DNA from: Candidatus Thermoplasmatota archaeon
GTDB lineage: Archaea > Thermoplasmatota > SW-10-69-26 > JACQPN01 > JAJPHT01
Direction: 5' to 3'
DNA: 57,637 nt
NCBI GenBank assembly: GCA_035540375.1
Contig: DATLGO010000075.1
Span: 1-57,637, forward strand
In this document: positions 44,797-53,403 of the stretch, in pieces
Layout of the letters: each line of letters opens with the position of its first letter
How positions within the stretch are numbered: position 1 is the stretch's first letter
Made by a program: the position numbers and the translations under genes
The notes under the pieces: model-generated
Seen by the model: the letters and a program-made list of their open reading frames with translations, nothing else
Told to the model about the DNA's origin: nothing
Database searches by the model: none

Positions 44797-45012
44797 TCAG
44801 GCCGGCTTCTCCACGTGCTTCCCGTCGGCCCAGGCCTGCCGCGCGCCCTTCGCGTCGACGACCTCGTCGACGATGGCCTTGCACGCCATGCACCGGAAGC
44901 CGTAGCGGCGCTCCCCCTCGGCGCCCGGCGTGCAGGGTTCCGCCTTGAACTCGATGAACTTCGCGTCCGCGCGGCACGAGGGGCAGCGGGCCGCAAAGAC
45001 CATGGCTGGCAT
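44797..45012 (-). CDS. Small zinc-ribbon protein
   Basis: A 71-residue protein with two Cys pairs, ARCPSCRAD and FRCMACKAIV, forming a probable zinc ribbon, and a Lys-rich end. The ATG at 45012 lies 25 nt after a CTTTAG box; a second ATG at 45003 is possible. It is upstream of the amidohydrolase. Function is unknown. Confidence 0.75.
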   Translation of the reverse strand: MPAMVFAARCPSCRADAKFIEFKAEPCTPGAEGERRYGFRCMACKAIVDEVVDAKGARQAWADGKHVEKPA

Positions 45013-45035
45013 CGACGGGCGATGGCGGCTTCTCG

Positions 45036-45043
45036 GCTAAAGC
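45036..45043 (-). promoter_or_regulatory. TATA-like box of the zinc-ribbon gene
   Basis: On the minus strand GCTTTAGC ends about 25 nt before the ATG, predicting a leaderless start. Confidence 0.45.
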
Positions 45044-45070
45044 CTTGGCGCGGTCAAGGCGCATCTAGAC

Positions 45071-45079
45071 AACGCTTAT
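45071..45079 (+). promoter_or_regulatory. TATA-like box that sets the start of the first paralogue
   Basis: AACGCTTAT ends 26 nt before an in-frame GTG at 45105. The earlier ATG at 45078 lies inside the box and would not be in the transcript. Confidence 0.5.
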
Positions 45080-45104
45080 GGCGGCGCGCGTCGGGTTTCG
45101 TCCC

Positions 45105-45971
45105 GTGCAGCGCCTCCTCGCGTGCCTCCTCGCGCTCCTTGCGCTCCTCCCCGCCGCCACGGCGCAATCCAATCCCCACGAGATGCGGATCACGCTCGAC
45201 ACCTTCCGCGGCCAGGTGACGCCGGGCGAGCGCGCCGTGACGAACGCGACGATCGAGATCACCTGCTCGGCCGCCGCGATGGTCTCGTCCGGGCAGGCGC
45301 GGCTTCAGGTCGCGTTCTTCGCGGGGCCCCCCTGGGCGACGCCCGCCGCGCCGACGAGCGTCCGCGTCGATCCGAACGCGTGCGACGGAAAATTCGTCCG
45401 CGTGCGCGCGCCCCTCGGGCTCGACGTCGCCCGGGAGGCCCCCGCGTTCGTCGCCGAGACGGTCAAGGCGCGCGCGACGCTCACGACGCCCACCGCGAGC
45501 GCGAAGGCCGAGGCCGAAACGGTGGCGGCGCCCCATTGGCGAGGCGACTTCGACGCCGTCGTCGACGGTCCGATCGAGGTCGCGCCGGGCGGTCAGTCCA
45601 TCCTCGTCGTGCGCGTGACGAACCGCGCGAACGCCGTCACGGAATACACGCTCGAGCCTGAGCACGTGCCCGAGGGGTGGTCCGTCGTGCCGCCCGCGCC
45701 GCGCGACATCCCGGCCGCCGCGCTCGGGGGCTCGGGCATCACCGACGAGCTCCGCGTGACGATCGGAAGCCCCGGGTCGGGCGGCGCGCTGAAGGGCGAC
45801 CTCCGTTTCGTGATCCGGGCGGTCCCGTCCGTCGATCCCACGGCGGGCGAGGTCTCGAAACCGCTTGTCGTCGAGGTGAAGACGACGTCGAAGGCCGTGC
45901 CGACCATGGCGCTCGCCGGACCCGCCGCGGCGGCGCTTGCGGCCGCGCTCGCGGCGCGCAGACGGGCGTGA
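45105..45971 (+). CDS. Exported surface protein, paralogue 1 of 4
   Basis: About 288 residues. The GTG start at 45105 gives a canonical signal peptide (VQRLLACLLALLALLPAATAQ); an ATG at 45078 would add nine residues but overlaps the promoter. Two beta-sandwich regions follow: one has two Cys (ITCSAAAM and PNACDG), probably a disulfide, and the second resembles the NEW3/CARDB type (ILVVRVTNRANAVTEYTL, VPEGWSV). A hydrophobic helix and RRR end anchor it. Function is unknown. Confidence 0.75.
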   Translation: MQRLLACLLALLALLPAATAQSNPHEMRITLDTFRGQVTPGERAVTNATIEITCSAAAMVSSGQARLQVAFFAGPPWATPAAPTSVRVDPNACDGKFVRVRAPLGLDVAREAPAFVAETVKARATLTTPTASAKAEAETVAAPHWRGDFDAVVDGPIEVAPGGQSILVVRVTNRANAVTEYTLEPEHVPEGWSVVPPAPRDIPAAALGGSGITDELRVTIGSPGSGGALKGDLRFVIRAVPSVDPTAGEVSKPLVVEVKTTSKAVPTMALAGPAAAALAAALAARRRA

Positions 45972-46037
45972 CGCGGGCGCCGCCCCGGGAGAAGCATGCA
46001 GAGAAACTTGAAGCGGTCCGATCGCGATCGGCCCGTC

Positions 46038-46967
46038 ATGCGACGGGCGCTACCGGTCGTGATCGTCCTGCTCATCGTCGCGCCCGCGGTCGAGGCGCAG
46101 GCCGACGACCTTCTGCCGTTCGAGCTCGCGGTCGCGCCGTTCGACGGCCCGATCCCGCCGCTTGCGCCCATGACGCGCACCGCCGTTCTCGTCACCGTTT
46201 CGTGCGCGCGGCTTGTGGGGCATTCCGTCGCGTATCCGATGGACCTGACCTTCAGCATCGAGAGCGCCCCCGCCTGGGCGCTCGCTTCCGTGAATCCGAC
46301 GCGCGTGCCCGTTGGCCTCGACGCCTGCGACGCCGCGACGCGCACGGCGCGTTTCACCGCCTCGATGGGCGTCGTCACGCTTCCGGAGGCGCCCGCGTTC
46401 GAGGCCGGCGACATCACCCTCCGCGCCACGCTCCGGGGCGTCGCGGAGACCACGACCCGCGAGGCGATCGTGTCGTTGTCGGCCGACTGGGCGCCGCTCC
46501 TCTCCGTCGTCGTGGACGCCCCCGCCCGGGCCGTGGTGGGCGGCGAGACGGCGGAGTTCGTCTTCACCGCGACCAACCGCGGCAACGCGCCCGTCGTGGT
46601 CGCCTCGAGCGTCGAGAACGCGACCCGTAGCTGGAACGCGACCGGCCTCGGAACGGCCGCGATCGAGCCGGGCGCAAGCGCGCGCTTCCACCTGCGCGTC
46701 GACACGCCGTCGGACGTGCCCACGGACGCGGCCTCCTACACGGTCGCGTTCGCGTGGCATCTCGAAGCCGATCCCCGGCGCGCGAACGAGCCCGTCCTGG
46801 CGACCGTCCTGGTTTCGGTCCGGTCCGGATCCGTCGCCGGCCTCGGCGAGGCGCTCGAGGACACCGGGACGCTTCCTCTCGTCGCCCTCCTTCTTCCGGC
46901 CCCGGCGCCGCTCGCGCTCGCCCTTGCCCTCGCCTCGGCGGCCGCGGCCTTCCGACGGCGTCCATGA
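46038..46967 (+). CDS. Exported surface protein, paralogue 2 of 4
   Basis: About 309 residues with signal peptide (MRRALPVVIVLLIVAPAVEAQ). The same plan as its neighbours: LPFELAVAPFDGPIPP, a Cys pair (VTVSCARL, LDACDAA), a second beta domain (AEFVFTATNRGNAPVVV), then a hydrophobic C-terminal helix ending FRRRP. An ATG at 45996 would add 14 charged residues ahead of the signal peptide and is less likely. Confidence 0.75.
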   Translation: MRRALPVVIVLLIVAPAVEAQADDLLPFELAVAPFDGPIPPLAPMTRTAVLVTVSCARLVGHSVAYPMDLTFSIESAPAWALASVNPTRVPVGLDACDAATRTARFTASMGVVTLPEAPAFEAGDITLRATLRGVAETTTREAIVSLSADWAPLLSVVVDAPARAVVGGETAEFVFTATNRGNAPVVVASSVENATRSWNATGLGTAAIEPGASARFHLRVDTPSDVPTDAASYTVAFAWHLEADPRRANEPVLATVLVSVRSGSVAGLGEALEDTGTLPLVALLLPAPAPLALALALASAAAAFRRRP

Positions 46968-47040
46968 CGACCTCGGCGGCATTGTCGCCGCCGTCGACGG
47001 GCGCAGACATCGTTAAAGGGTCCACGTCCGCTGGCGCCGT

Positions 47041-47925
47041 ATGCGCTTCGCCCTCCTCGCGCTCGCGCTCCTTGCGCCCGCCGCAGGCGCCGCGGCCGGC
47101 CCCCTCGCGGTGGACGTCGTCGTCGCGCCGTTCGAGGGTCCCGTCCCGGTCATCACCGCGATCGCGCAGACGGACGTCAGCGCCACGGTCTCGTGCGCCC
47201 TCCTCGCGAACGCGGCCCCCGGAGGACCCGCGACGCTTGAGTTCGCCGTGCGCGAAAGCCCGGCTTGGACGTCGACGTCGATCTCGCCCGCGCGCGTCCA
47301 GCTCCCCGCGCCGGGCGCGTGCGACGCGAACACGCAGTCCGCCGTCGCGCGGACGAAGCTCTTCGTCGGGGTCGACGGGAGGGCTCCCGCCTTCGCCCCC
47401 GCGCTGATCGTGGTCGGAGCCGTGCTGCAGGGTCCGGCCGGAAAGCAGGAGGGCGAAGGCAACACGACGGTCGAAGCGGATTGGTTGAGCATCCTCGATG
47501 TCGACCTCGGGCCGGGGATCGCGAAAGTCGCCCCCGGGAAGACGGCCTCGTTCAAGATCCTCGCGACGAACCGCGGCAACGCGCCCGTCGACGTCCTCGT
47601 CGGCATCGACGCGGTCGACCGCGGCTGGAACGTCACGGTCGACTCCCCCCGCGGCGTCGCCCCGGGCGAGTCTCGCGAGGTCCTCGTCGAGGCCACCCCG
47701 CCCGCCACGGCCTCCGGAACGACGATCCTCCAGCTGCAGGCCGTCGCGCGCCTTGCCTCGGACCCGACCCGGTTCGGCGACTCGACCCGCCTCGCGCTCA
47801 TCGTGGATGTCGCGGGCGAAAGCGCGGTCGACCAGGTCGCCCGAGGCATCCCGGCTTTCCCGGGGGCCTTCGCCGCCCTCGCCCTCGTCGCCGGGGCCGT
47901 CCTCGCGCGCCGCGTCGTCAAGTGA
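47041..47925 (+). CDS. Exported surface protein, paralogue 3 of 4
   Basis: A 294-residue protein with signal peptide (MRFALLALALLAPAAGAAAG). It shares VVVAPFEGPVPV, the Cys pair (ATVSCALL, PGACDAN), ASFKILATNRGNAPVDVLV in the second domain, and a closing membrane helix with RRVVK. A TTAAA element lies 24 nt before the ATG. Its stop overlaps the start of the fourth paralogue. Confidence 0.78.
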   Translation: MRFALLALALLAPAAGAAAGPLAVDVVVAPFEGPVPVITAIAQTDVSATVSCALLANAAPGGPATLEFAVRESPAWTSTSISPARVQLPAPGACDANTQSAVARTKLFVGVDGRAPAFAPALIVVGAVLQGPAGKQEGEGNTTVEADWLSILDVDLGPGIAKVAPGKTASFKILATNRGNAPVDVLVGIDAVDRGWNVTVDSPRGVAPGESREVLVEATPPATASGTTILQLQAVARLASDPTRFGDSTRLALIVDVAGESAVDQVARGIPAFPGAFAALALVAGAVLARRVVK

Positions 47926-48872
47926 AAGCTCATCCGTGGGGAGGGCGCTCGCCCCGCGTGCGCGCCCTCGTCGTCGCCCTCGCCCTCCTCGCCCTCGCGG
48001 CCCCGGCCGCGGCGCAGAACGACCCCCTCGCGATCACGCTCACCATGACCCCGTTCGAGGGCCCCGTCGCCCCCGGGTTCGGGTTCGGATTCGCGTCGCT
48101 CAACGCGACGATGCCGTGCGCGCTCGCGCTCAACGCCGCGCCGCAGCAGGCCGCGACGCTCCGCTTCGTGGTCGAGGCGAGCCCGAACTGGAGCGAGCCC
48201 GTCGTCTTCCCGGCGCAGGTCAATCTCACGACCGAGATGTGCAAGGGAACCTCCATCCATGCGCTCGCGCAGGTGTTCGTGGGCGTCACGGACGACGCGC
48301 CCGCGGGCGCCGCGGAGCCCTTCCGCGTGAACGCGAGCATCACGGGCCCCCTCGGGACGAAATACGGCACCGCGTCGCAGGACCTCGTGGCCGGCTACCG
48401 CGGCGCGATCGACGTCGCCGCGAACGCGACGAGCGCGAAGATCCTCCCCGGCCAGACGGCGACGTTCCGCGTCACCGTCGAGAACAAGGGGAACGACAAG
48501 GTCCGCGTCGCGCCCGCCTGGGCCGCGGACCCCCCGGCCGGCTGGAGGCTCGCGGCGATCGACCCCGCGCTCGTGGGCTCGGCGCAGAAGGGCGACAACG
48601 CCACCTCCACCACGTTCCTCGTCGCCATCACCGCGCCCGCGGTGGAGGGCGCCGTGAAGGACACGAAGACCTTCAGCCTCCGCGTCTCCGCGACGCGCGA
48701 CGGCGACGCTTCCGACCCGCCGACGACGCGCACCCTCGGCTTCACCGTCACCTCCGAACGCGTCGTGGAGACGCCGACCCCGAAGCCGTTCGGGGTGCCC
48801 GGCCCCGCGGGCGCGCTCGTCGCCCTCGCGCTCGCCGGCGCCGCCGTCCTCGTCCGCGCCCGCCGCGGTTGA
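47922..48872 (+). CDS. Exported surface protein, paralogue 4 of 4
   Basis: A 316-residue protein if it starts at the GTG that overlaps the previous stop (GTGA). A second GTG at 47958 gives a shorter n-region before the same signal sequence (RALVVALALLALAAPAAAQ). It has LTMTPFEGPVAPG, Cys pair (ATMPCALA, TEMCKGT), ATFRVTVENKGNDKVRV, and the anchor PGPAGALVALALAGAAVLVRARRG. It is probably cotranslated with paralogue 3. Confidence 0.75.
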   Translation: MKAHPWGGRSPRVRALVVALALLALAAPAAAQNDPLAITLTMTPFEGPVAPGFGFGFASLNATMPCALALNAAPQQAATLRFVVEASPNWSEPVVFPAQVNLTTEMCKGTSIHALAQVFVGVTDDAPAGAAEPFRVNASITGPLGTKYGTASQDLVAGYRGAIDVAANATSAKILPGQTATFRVTVENKGNDKVRVAPAWAADPPAGWRLAAIDPALVGSAQKGDNATSTTFLVAITAPAVEGAVKDTKTFSLRVSATRDGDASDPPTTRTLGFTVTSERVVETPTPKPFGVPGPAGALVALALAGAAVLVRARRG

Positions 48873-48917
48873 CGGTTGCGGAAGCTATTTCCGGGGTCCC
48901 CTGGCTCCGGGAAGCGC

Positions 48918-50267
48918 ATGGGTCGGGACCTCCGGGCCTACATCCCTCAGGTCAAGCTCCCGCAGATCGCGAAGCTCGAGCCCCTCGCGAAGATTCCCAC
49001 CATCACGAAGGGCCGCTATTGGCGGCTCCTCTCGGCGATCTACATCGCGATCTTCCTCGTGCGGCTCGCCTTCAGCATCGTCACCATCACGTTCCGGCAC
49101 TACGTTGACGTGTCGGACACGGTCTACGCGATCCTGGTGGCGGGAAGCCCGCTCGCCGAGTTCGCGACCGTGCTCTTCCTCGGCCCGTTCATCGACCGGC
49201 ACGGGCGCAAGCCCGCGCTCATCGGCGGCCTCGCCATGGGCGCCGTCTCGCTCTTTGCGCTCGCGCTCACGAAGGACATCTGGCTCCTCTTCCTCGCGAA
49301 CATGCTCCACGGCGTCGCGGCCGCGGCGATCCTCGTGACGAGCCTCGCGACCATCGCGAGCTATGCGCCGCCCGAGTCGCGCGGCCGCGAATACGGCGTG
49401 TATGACTTCGTGAACCTGCTCGGCTACCTCGGCGGCTTCACGCTCGGCTTCATCCTGCTCGACGCGTTCCCCGGCCGCGTCGAGAACAGCTTCATCATCG
49501 CGGGCATGCTCGCCGTGCTCGGCCTCGCCTATGCGCATTGGAACGTGCGCGAGGACAGCTTCGGGGCGAAGAGCGATCCCAAGCAGCCGGTGACGCCGCG
49601 CAAGCTCTGGACGGTCGTCTCGAATCCCTACGTCTCCGTCCTCGCCGCGCTCTGGTTCGTGGTCTTCATGGTGATGGGGTCGCTCGTCACCTTCTTTCCG
49701 AAGGTCTACAACACGGTCTCCGACTCGGGTGGCGCCATCTCGGTCTCGATCCTCGGCGCGGCCGTCGCGTTCTTCGTGAGCCAGTTCTTCTTCGGCAAGC
49801 TCTCCGACAAGCACGGGCGAGAGCCCATCATGCTCCTCGGCGTGGGCGCCTACGGCGCGATCGCCCTCATCGTCGGCGCGGCGTTCCTCGCCGATCCCGC
49901 GGCCACGCCGCTTGCGCTCTACGGCACTCTCATCGTGTATTGGCCCGTCCTCGCGCTCCTCGGCCTCGTGGCCCTTGCCTTCGCGCCCGCGGCCCTCGCG
50001 GCGCTCGCGGACGCCGCGGAAGAAGGCGCGAAGGGCACGACGATGAGCATCTACCCGCTCGTCATCTCGCTCGGGTACATCGTCGGCCCGCCCCTTTTCG
50101 GCCTCGCCTCCGACGCGGGCGGGACGGGCGGCATCGTGGCGTTCATCCTCGTCATCGCCGGCCTTCTCGGCGCGCTCACCATCGTCCGGATGCGGCTCGT
50201 CGCGGCGGGCCTCGCGCGCATCGCCCGCGCCCCCGCGCAGGCGCCGGTCCTGGAACAGAAGCCGTGA
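48918..50267 (+). CDS. MFS transporter
   Basis: A 449-residue major facilitator protein with about 12 transmembrane helices. The loop motifs are GPFIDRHGRKPALIGG (between helices 2 and 3) and GKLSDKHGREPIM (the matching site in the second half). The substrate is unknown. The ATG at 48918 is 28 nt after GCTATTT; an in-frame upstream start at 48876 would place that box in the coding region. The N-terminal 45 residues are a cytosolic extension. Confidence 0.87.
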   Translation: MGRDLRAYIPQVKLPQIAKLEPLAKIPTITKGRYWRLLSAIYIAIFLVRLAFSIVTITFRHYVDVSDTVYAILVAGSPLAEFATVLFLGPFIDRHGRKPALIGGLAMGAVSLFALALTKDIWLLFLANMLHGVAAAAILVTSLATIASYAPPESRGREYGVYDFVNLLGYLGGFTLGFILLDAFPGRVENSFIIAGMLAVLGLAYAHWNVREDSFGAKSDPKQPVTPRKLWTVVSNPYVSVLAALWFVVFMVMGSLVTFFPKVYNTVSDSGGAISVSILGAAVAFFVSQFFFGKLSDKHGREPIMLLGVGAYGAIALIVGAAFLADPAATPLALYGTLIVYWPVLALLGLVALAFAPAALAALADAAEEGAKGTTMSIYPLVISLGYIVGPPLFGLASDAGGTGGIVAFILVIAGLLGALTIVRMRLVAAGLARIARAPAQAPVLEQKP

Positions 50268-50277
50268 TTCAGGCGGG

Positions 50278-50283
50278 CTTAAA
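50278..50283 (+). promoter_or_regulatory. TATA-like box of the ABC transporter operon
   Basis: CTTAAA ends 25 nt before the GTG at 50308. Confidence 0.4.
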
Positions 50284-50307
50284 CGCGCGGAGCGCCTCGC
50301 CCCGGTC

Positions 50308-51318
50308 GTGCCGGACGACGTCGTGATCGAGACGCGGGGCCTCACGCGCCGGTTCCGCGTCAAGGGGAGCGAGAAGGACCTGACCGCGGTGGACGCGATC
50401 GACCTCTCGATCCGTCGAGGCGAGATCTTCGGCCTTCTCGGTCCGAACGGCGCCGGGAAGACGACGACGATCAACATGCTCGTCACCATCCTCAAGCCGA
50501 CGGAGGGCGTCGGGCTCGTCGCGGGCCGCGACGTCGCGCGCGAACCCACGCTCGTGCGCAAGACCGTCGGCATCGTCTTCCAGGAGCCGTCCATCGACAC
50601 GATCCTCACCGCGCGCGAGAACCTCGAGCTCCACGCCCGCCTGTACGGCGTGCCGAAGGCCGAGCGCGCCAAGCGCATCCGGGAGATGCTCGCGCTCGTC
50701 GGGCTCACGGAGCGCGCCGATACGCTCGTGAAGCAGTTCTCGGGCGGCATGAAGCGCCGCCTCGAGATCGCGCGCGGACTCCTCCACCGGCCGGCCGTGC
50801 TCTTCCTCGACGAGCCCACCCTCGGCCTCGATCCGCAGACGCGCGAGCACATCTGGGCCTACGTCCGGAGGCTGCGCGACGAGTACGGCACCACGATCGT
50901 GCTCACGACCCATTACATGGGCGAAGCCGACGCGCTCTGCGATCGCATCGGCATCATCGACCACGGCCGGATCATCGCGCTCGGGACACCGCGCGAGCTC
51001 AAGGCGACCCTGCGGGGCGACCTCGTGCGTTTGCGTTTCGCGGCGCCCCCGGACGCGGGGCGCTTCAAGGGCCTCGCCGCCGTCGAGAAGGTCGAGGTGA
51101 GGGGGAACGAGGCCGCGCTCACGGTGCGCGACGCCGCCGCGAACCTGCCCCGCGTCCTCGCCGCCGCGGGCGAGGTCGAAAGCGTCGAGGTGCATCGCCC
51201 GACCCTCGAGGACGTGTTCATCGCGCTCACGGGGCGCGAGATCCGCGACGACACGACGGAAGGCGAGGCGTTCTCGGACGCCATCATGCGCTCCGCGACG
51301 GGAGGGAGCAACCGATGA
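50308..51318 (+). CDS. ABC transporter ATP-binding protein (DrrA-like)
   Basis: A 336-residue ATPase. Walker A is GPNGAGKTTT, the signature is FSGGMKRRLEIARG, Walker B with the catalytic Glu is VLFLDEPTLGLD, and the H-loop is LTTHYMGEAD. The C-terminal 90 residues form the accessory domain found in DrrA/NatA-type exporters. Start is a GTG. It overlaps the permease gene by 4 bp. The substrate could be a drug, lipid or surface polymer. Confidence 0.93.
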   Translation: MPDDVVIETRGLTRRFRVKGSEKDLTAVDAIDLSIRRGEIFGLLGPNGAGKTTTINMLVTILKPTEGVGLVAGRDVAREPTLVRKTVGIVFQEPSIDTILTARENLELHARLYGVPKAERAKRIREMLALVGLTERADTLVKQFSGGMKRRLEIARGLLHRPAVLFLDEPTLGLDPQTREHIWAYVRRLRDEYGTTIVLTTHYMGEADALCDRIGIIDHGRIIALGTPRELKATLRGDLVRLRFAAPPDAGRFKGLAAVEKVEVRGNEAALTVRDAAANLPRVLAAAGEVESVEVHRPTLEDVFIALTGREIRDDTTEGEAFSDAIMRSATGGSNR

Positions 51319-52169
51319 GCGGGCCCGTCGCCCGCGAGCGGGACGCGTCGCGGTCGGGCCCCGCGCTCGGGTGGTCGCACGAGATGCGCGCGATCGGCGC
51401 CATCTGGCTCAGGGAGTTCAAGGTCTTCACGCGCGAGCGCAGCCGCGTCATCTCCTCGATGTTCCAGCCGATCCTCTGGATCGCGTTCGTCGGCACGGGT
51501 CTCCAGGCCGCCGTGGACGCGGATCGTCTCGGCGGAACGGACTACCAGTCGTTCATCTTCCCGGGGGTCCTCGTGATGAGCACACTCTTCGGGACCATCT
51601 TCTACGGCCTCTACATCATCTGGGACCGCAAGCTCGACGTCCTCAAGGAGGTCCTCGTCGCGCCCGTGAGCCGGGCGAGCATCTTCTTCGGCAAGGTCGT
51701 GGGCGGAAGCACGGAAGCCGTCATCCAGGCGGTGTTCGTGCTCGTGGCCGGCTACGCGCTCGCGACCCTTGCGCCCTTCGCGTTCGCGGAGGGCATGGCC
51801 TCGACGCCCGTCTGGATCCTCCTTCCGGCGCTCGCGGTCGTGCTGCTCCTCGCGATCGGGTTCGTGAGCGTCGGTCTCTTCATCGGGAGCTTCTTCGAGA
51901 GCCTCGAAGGCTTCCAGGTGATCGCGAGCTTCCTCACGTTCCCGCTCTTCTTCCTCTCGGGCGCCCTCTACCCGCTCGACTCGCCCGGGTTCCCGACGTG
52001 GCTCGGCGTCGTCGCGCGACTCAACCCCGTGACCTACGCCGTGGACGCCCTGCGCGGGCTCCTCATCGGCCAGCACGCCTTCCCGTACTGGCTCGACTTC
52101 GCGGTCCTCGTCGGCTTCGCCGCCGTCATGATCGCGGCCGGGACGTGGGCGTTCAACCGGATGCGGTGA
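51315..52169 (+). CDS. ABC-2 type permease
   Basis: A 284-residue membrane protein of the ABC-2 family with six predicted helices. The family features are the cytosolic IWLREFKVFTRERSRVISSMFQPI at the N terminus and FFLSGALYPLDSPGFPTWLGVVARLNPVTYAVDALRG before the last helix. It is the partner of the preceding ATPase. The gene ends inside the 3' end of the convergent Rieske gene (17 bp overlap). Confidence 0.92.
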   Translation: MSGPVARERDASRSGPALGWSHEMRAIGAIWLREFKVFTRERSRVISSMFQPILWIAFVGTGLQAAVDADRLGGTDYQSFIFPGVLVMSTLFGTIFYGLYIIWDRKLDVLKEVLVAPVSRASIFFGKVVGGSTEAVIQAVFVLVAGYALATLAPFAFAEGMASTPVWILLPALAVVLLLAIGFVSVGLFIGSFFESLEGFQVIASFLTFPLFFLSGALYPLDSPGFPTWLGVVARLNPVTYAVDALRGLLIGQHAFPYWLDFAVLVGFAAVMIAAGTWAFNRMR

Positions 52170-53379
52170 AGACGCTCTCGAACACGCGCCGATGGAACCA
52201 GTGAGGGCCCCGCTCCGTCTCGGGAGCGAACCGACCCCGCGGCGCGAAGCCGGAAGCGGCGCCGCGCGCGGTCTGCGAAAGCGCGTCCACGTCCTCGTCG
52301 TCCACCTCGGTCATCATCCACGTCCGCTCGCGCTCGGCGTATTTCGACGCGTCGAGAACGCGGTGGTACCACAGGAAGTACGTGCGATGCGGCTTCCCCG
52401 GCACCGGCATGTAGGCGTTGATCGAGAGGCCCCACGGGTAGACATTGAGCGTCAGGTTCGGCCACACGAACCACCAGAGCGCGAAAACGCGCTTCGTCGG
52501 GTGGCGGAAGCGCTCGGCGACCTGATCGGGCGCGAGACCGTGCGCGGGGTCCTTCGCCCACGCCCACTGGAGGACCGCGTCGCCGTGGATCTCGGTCGCG
52601 TAGCTTGCGAGGTCGAGCGCGTCCGCGAGGCCTCCGGGCTTGCGGTGGATGAACGGGATGTGGAGCGCGTCCAGGTAGTTCCACGCGTGCTGCTTCCAGT
52701 TGCCCGCAAGCTCCCGAGCCTCGACGTCCATGCGGCGCGGCGCGAGCGCGGCGAGGTCGAGCGCGCCGAGCGAGGCCGCGACCGGCGCAAGCGTCGCTTC
52801 GAGGGTTTGCGCGGGCGCGCCGATCGACGCGAAAAGGAGGCCGCCCCATTCTCCGGCCGGAAGGGCGCGGAGGTCGTCGTCCGGGGAGGGGAACGCCTCG
52901 ACCTTCTCGAAGCCGGGCTGGTGGACGAACTTCCCCGCGCAGTCGAATTGCCGCCCGTGCTGCGGGCAGGTGATCGCCTTCTCGCGGCCCGGGCCCGCGA
53001 CGAGCGTGTGCCACGCATGGGTGCAGACGTTCGGGAACATCCGGAGCGCGCCGTCCCAATCGCGCTGGAGGAAGAACGGCTTGTCGAGGAGGCTCGTCGG
53101 CGCGCGGGCGCCTCGGCGGCGAACGAGGTCCGCGAGCGAGCGCGGGTCGTCGCGGGCCTCGTGGGGGCTGCGCTCGGGCACGAGGAGCCAGGCGCGCGGG
53201 AAGAGACGCTCGATCTCGAGCGCGAGGAACGCGGGGTCCGTGAACGCCTCCGCGGGAAGCGTCCTCGCCCGCGCGATGTCCGCCGCCACTTCGAATCGCT
53301 CGCGCTGCACGTCGCGCGAACGCCCCGCAGCGGGATGAAGGCTCCGCGACGCTCGACCGAAAGCTAGATGGAGCCCCAT
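52153..53379 (-). CDS. Rieske [2Fe-2S] ring-hydroxylating oxygenase alpha subunit
   Basis: About 408 residues from the ATG at 53379; a GTG at 53310 (VQRERFEVAADI) would remove an atypical 23-residue extension and may be the true start. The Rieske centre is CTHAWH...CPQHGRQFDC (C-x-H, C-x2-H). The mononuclear iron site is LDALHIPFIH, with two His and a nearby Asp. Similar enzymes hydroxylate or demethylate aromatic or quaternary-amine substrates. No reductase or ferredoxin gene is next to it. Confidence 0.85.
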   Translation of the reverse strand: MGLHLAFGRASRSLHPAAGRSRDVQRERFEVAADIARARTLPAEAFTDPAFLALEIERLFPRAWLLVPERSPHEARDDPRSLADLVRRRGARAPTSLLDKPFFLQRDWDGALRMFPNVCTHAWHTLVAGPGREKAITCPQHGRQFDCAGKFVHQPGFEKVEAFPSPDDDLRALPAGEWGGLLFASIGAPAQTLEATLAPVAASLGALDLAALAPRRMDVEARELAGNWKQHAWNYLDALHIPFIHRKPGGLADALDLASYATEIHGDAVLQWAWAKDPAHGLAPDQVAERFRHPTKRVFALWWFVWPNLTLNVYPWGLSINAYMPVPGKPHRTYFLWYHRVLDASKYAERERTWMMTEVDDEDVDALSQTARGAASGFAPRGRFAPETERGPHWFHRRVFESVFTASG

Positions 53380-53403
53380 ACGGGTGGGCAGCCGGGTTGA
53401 CCC

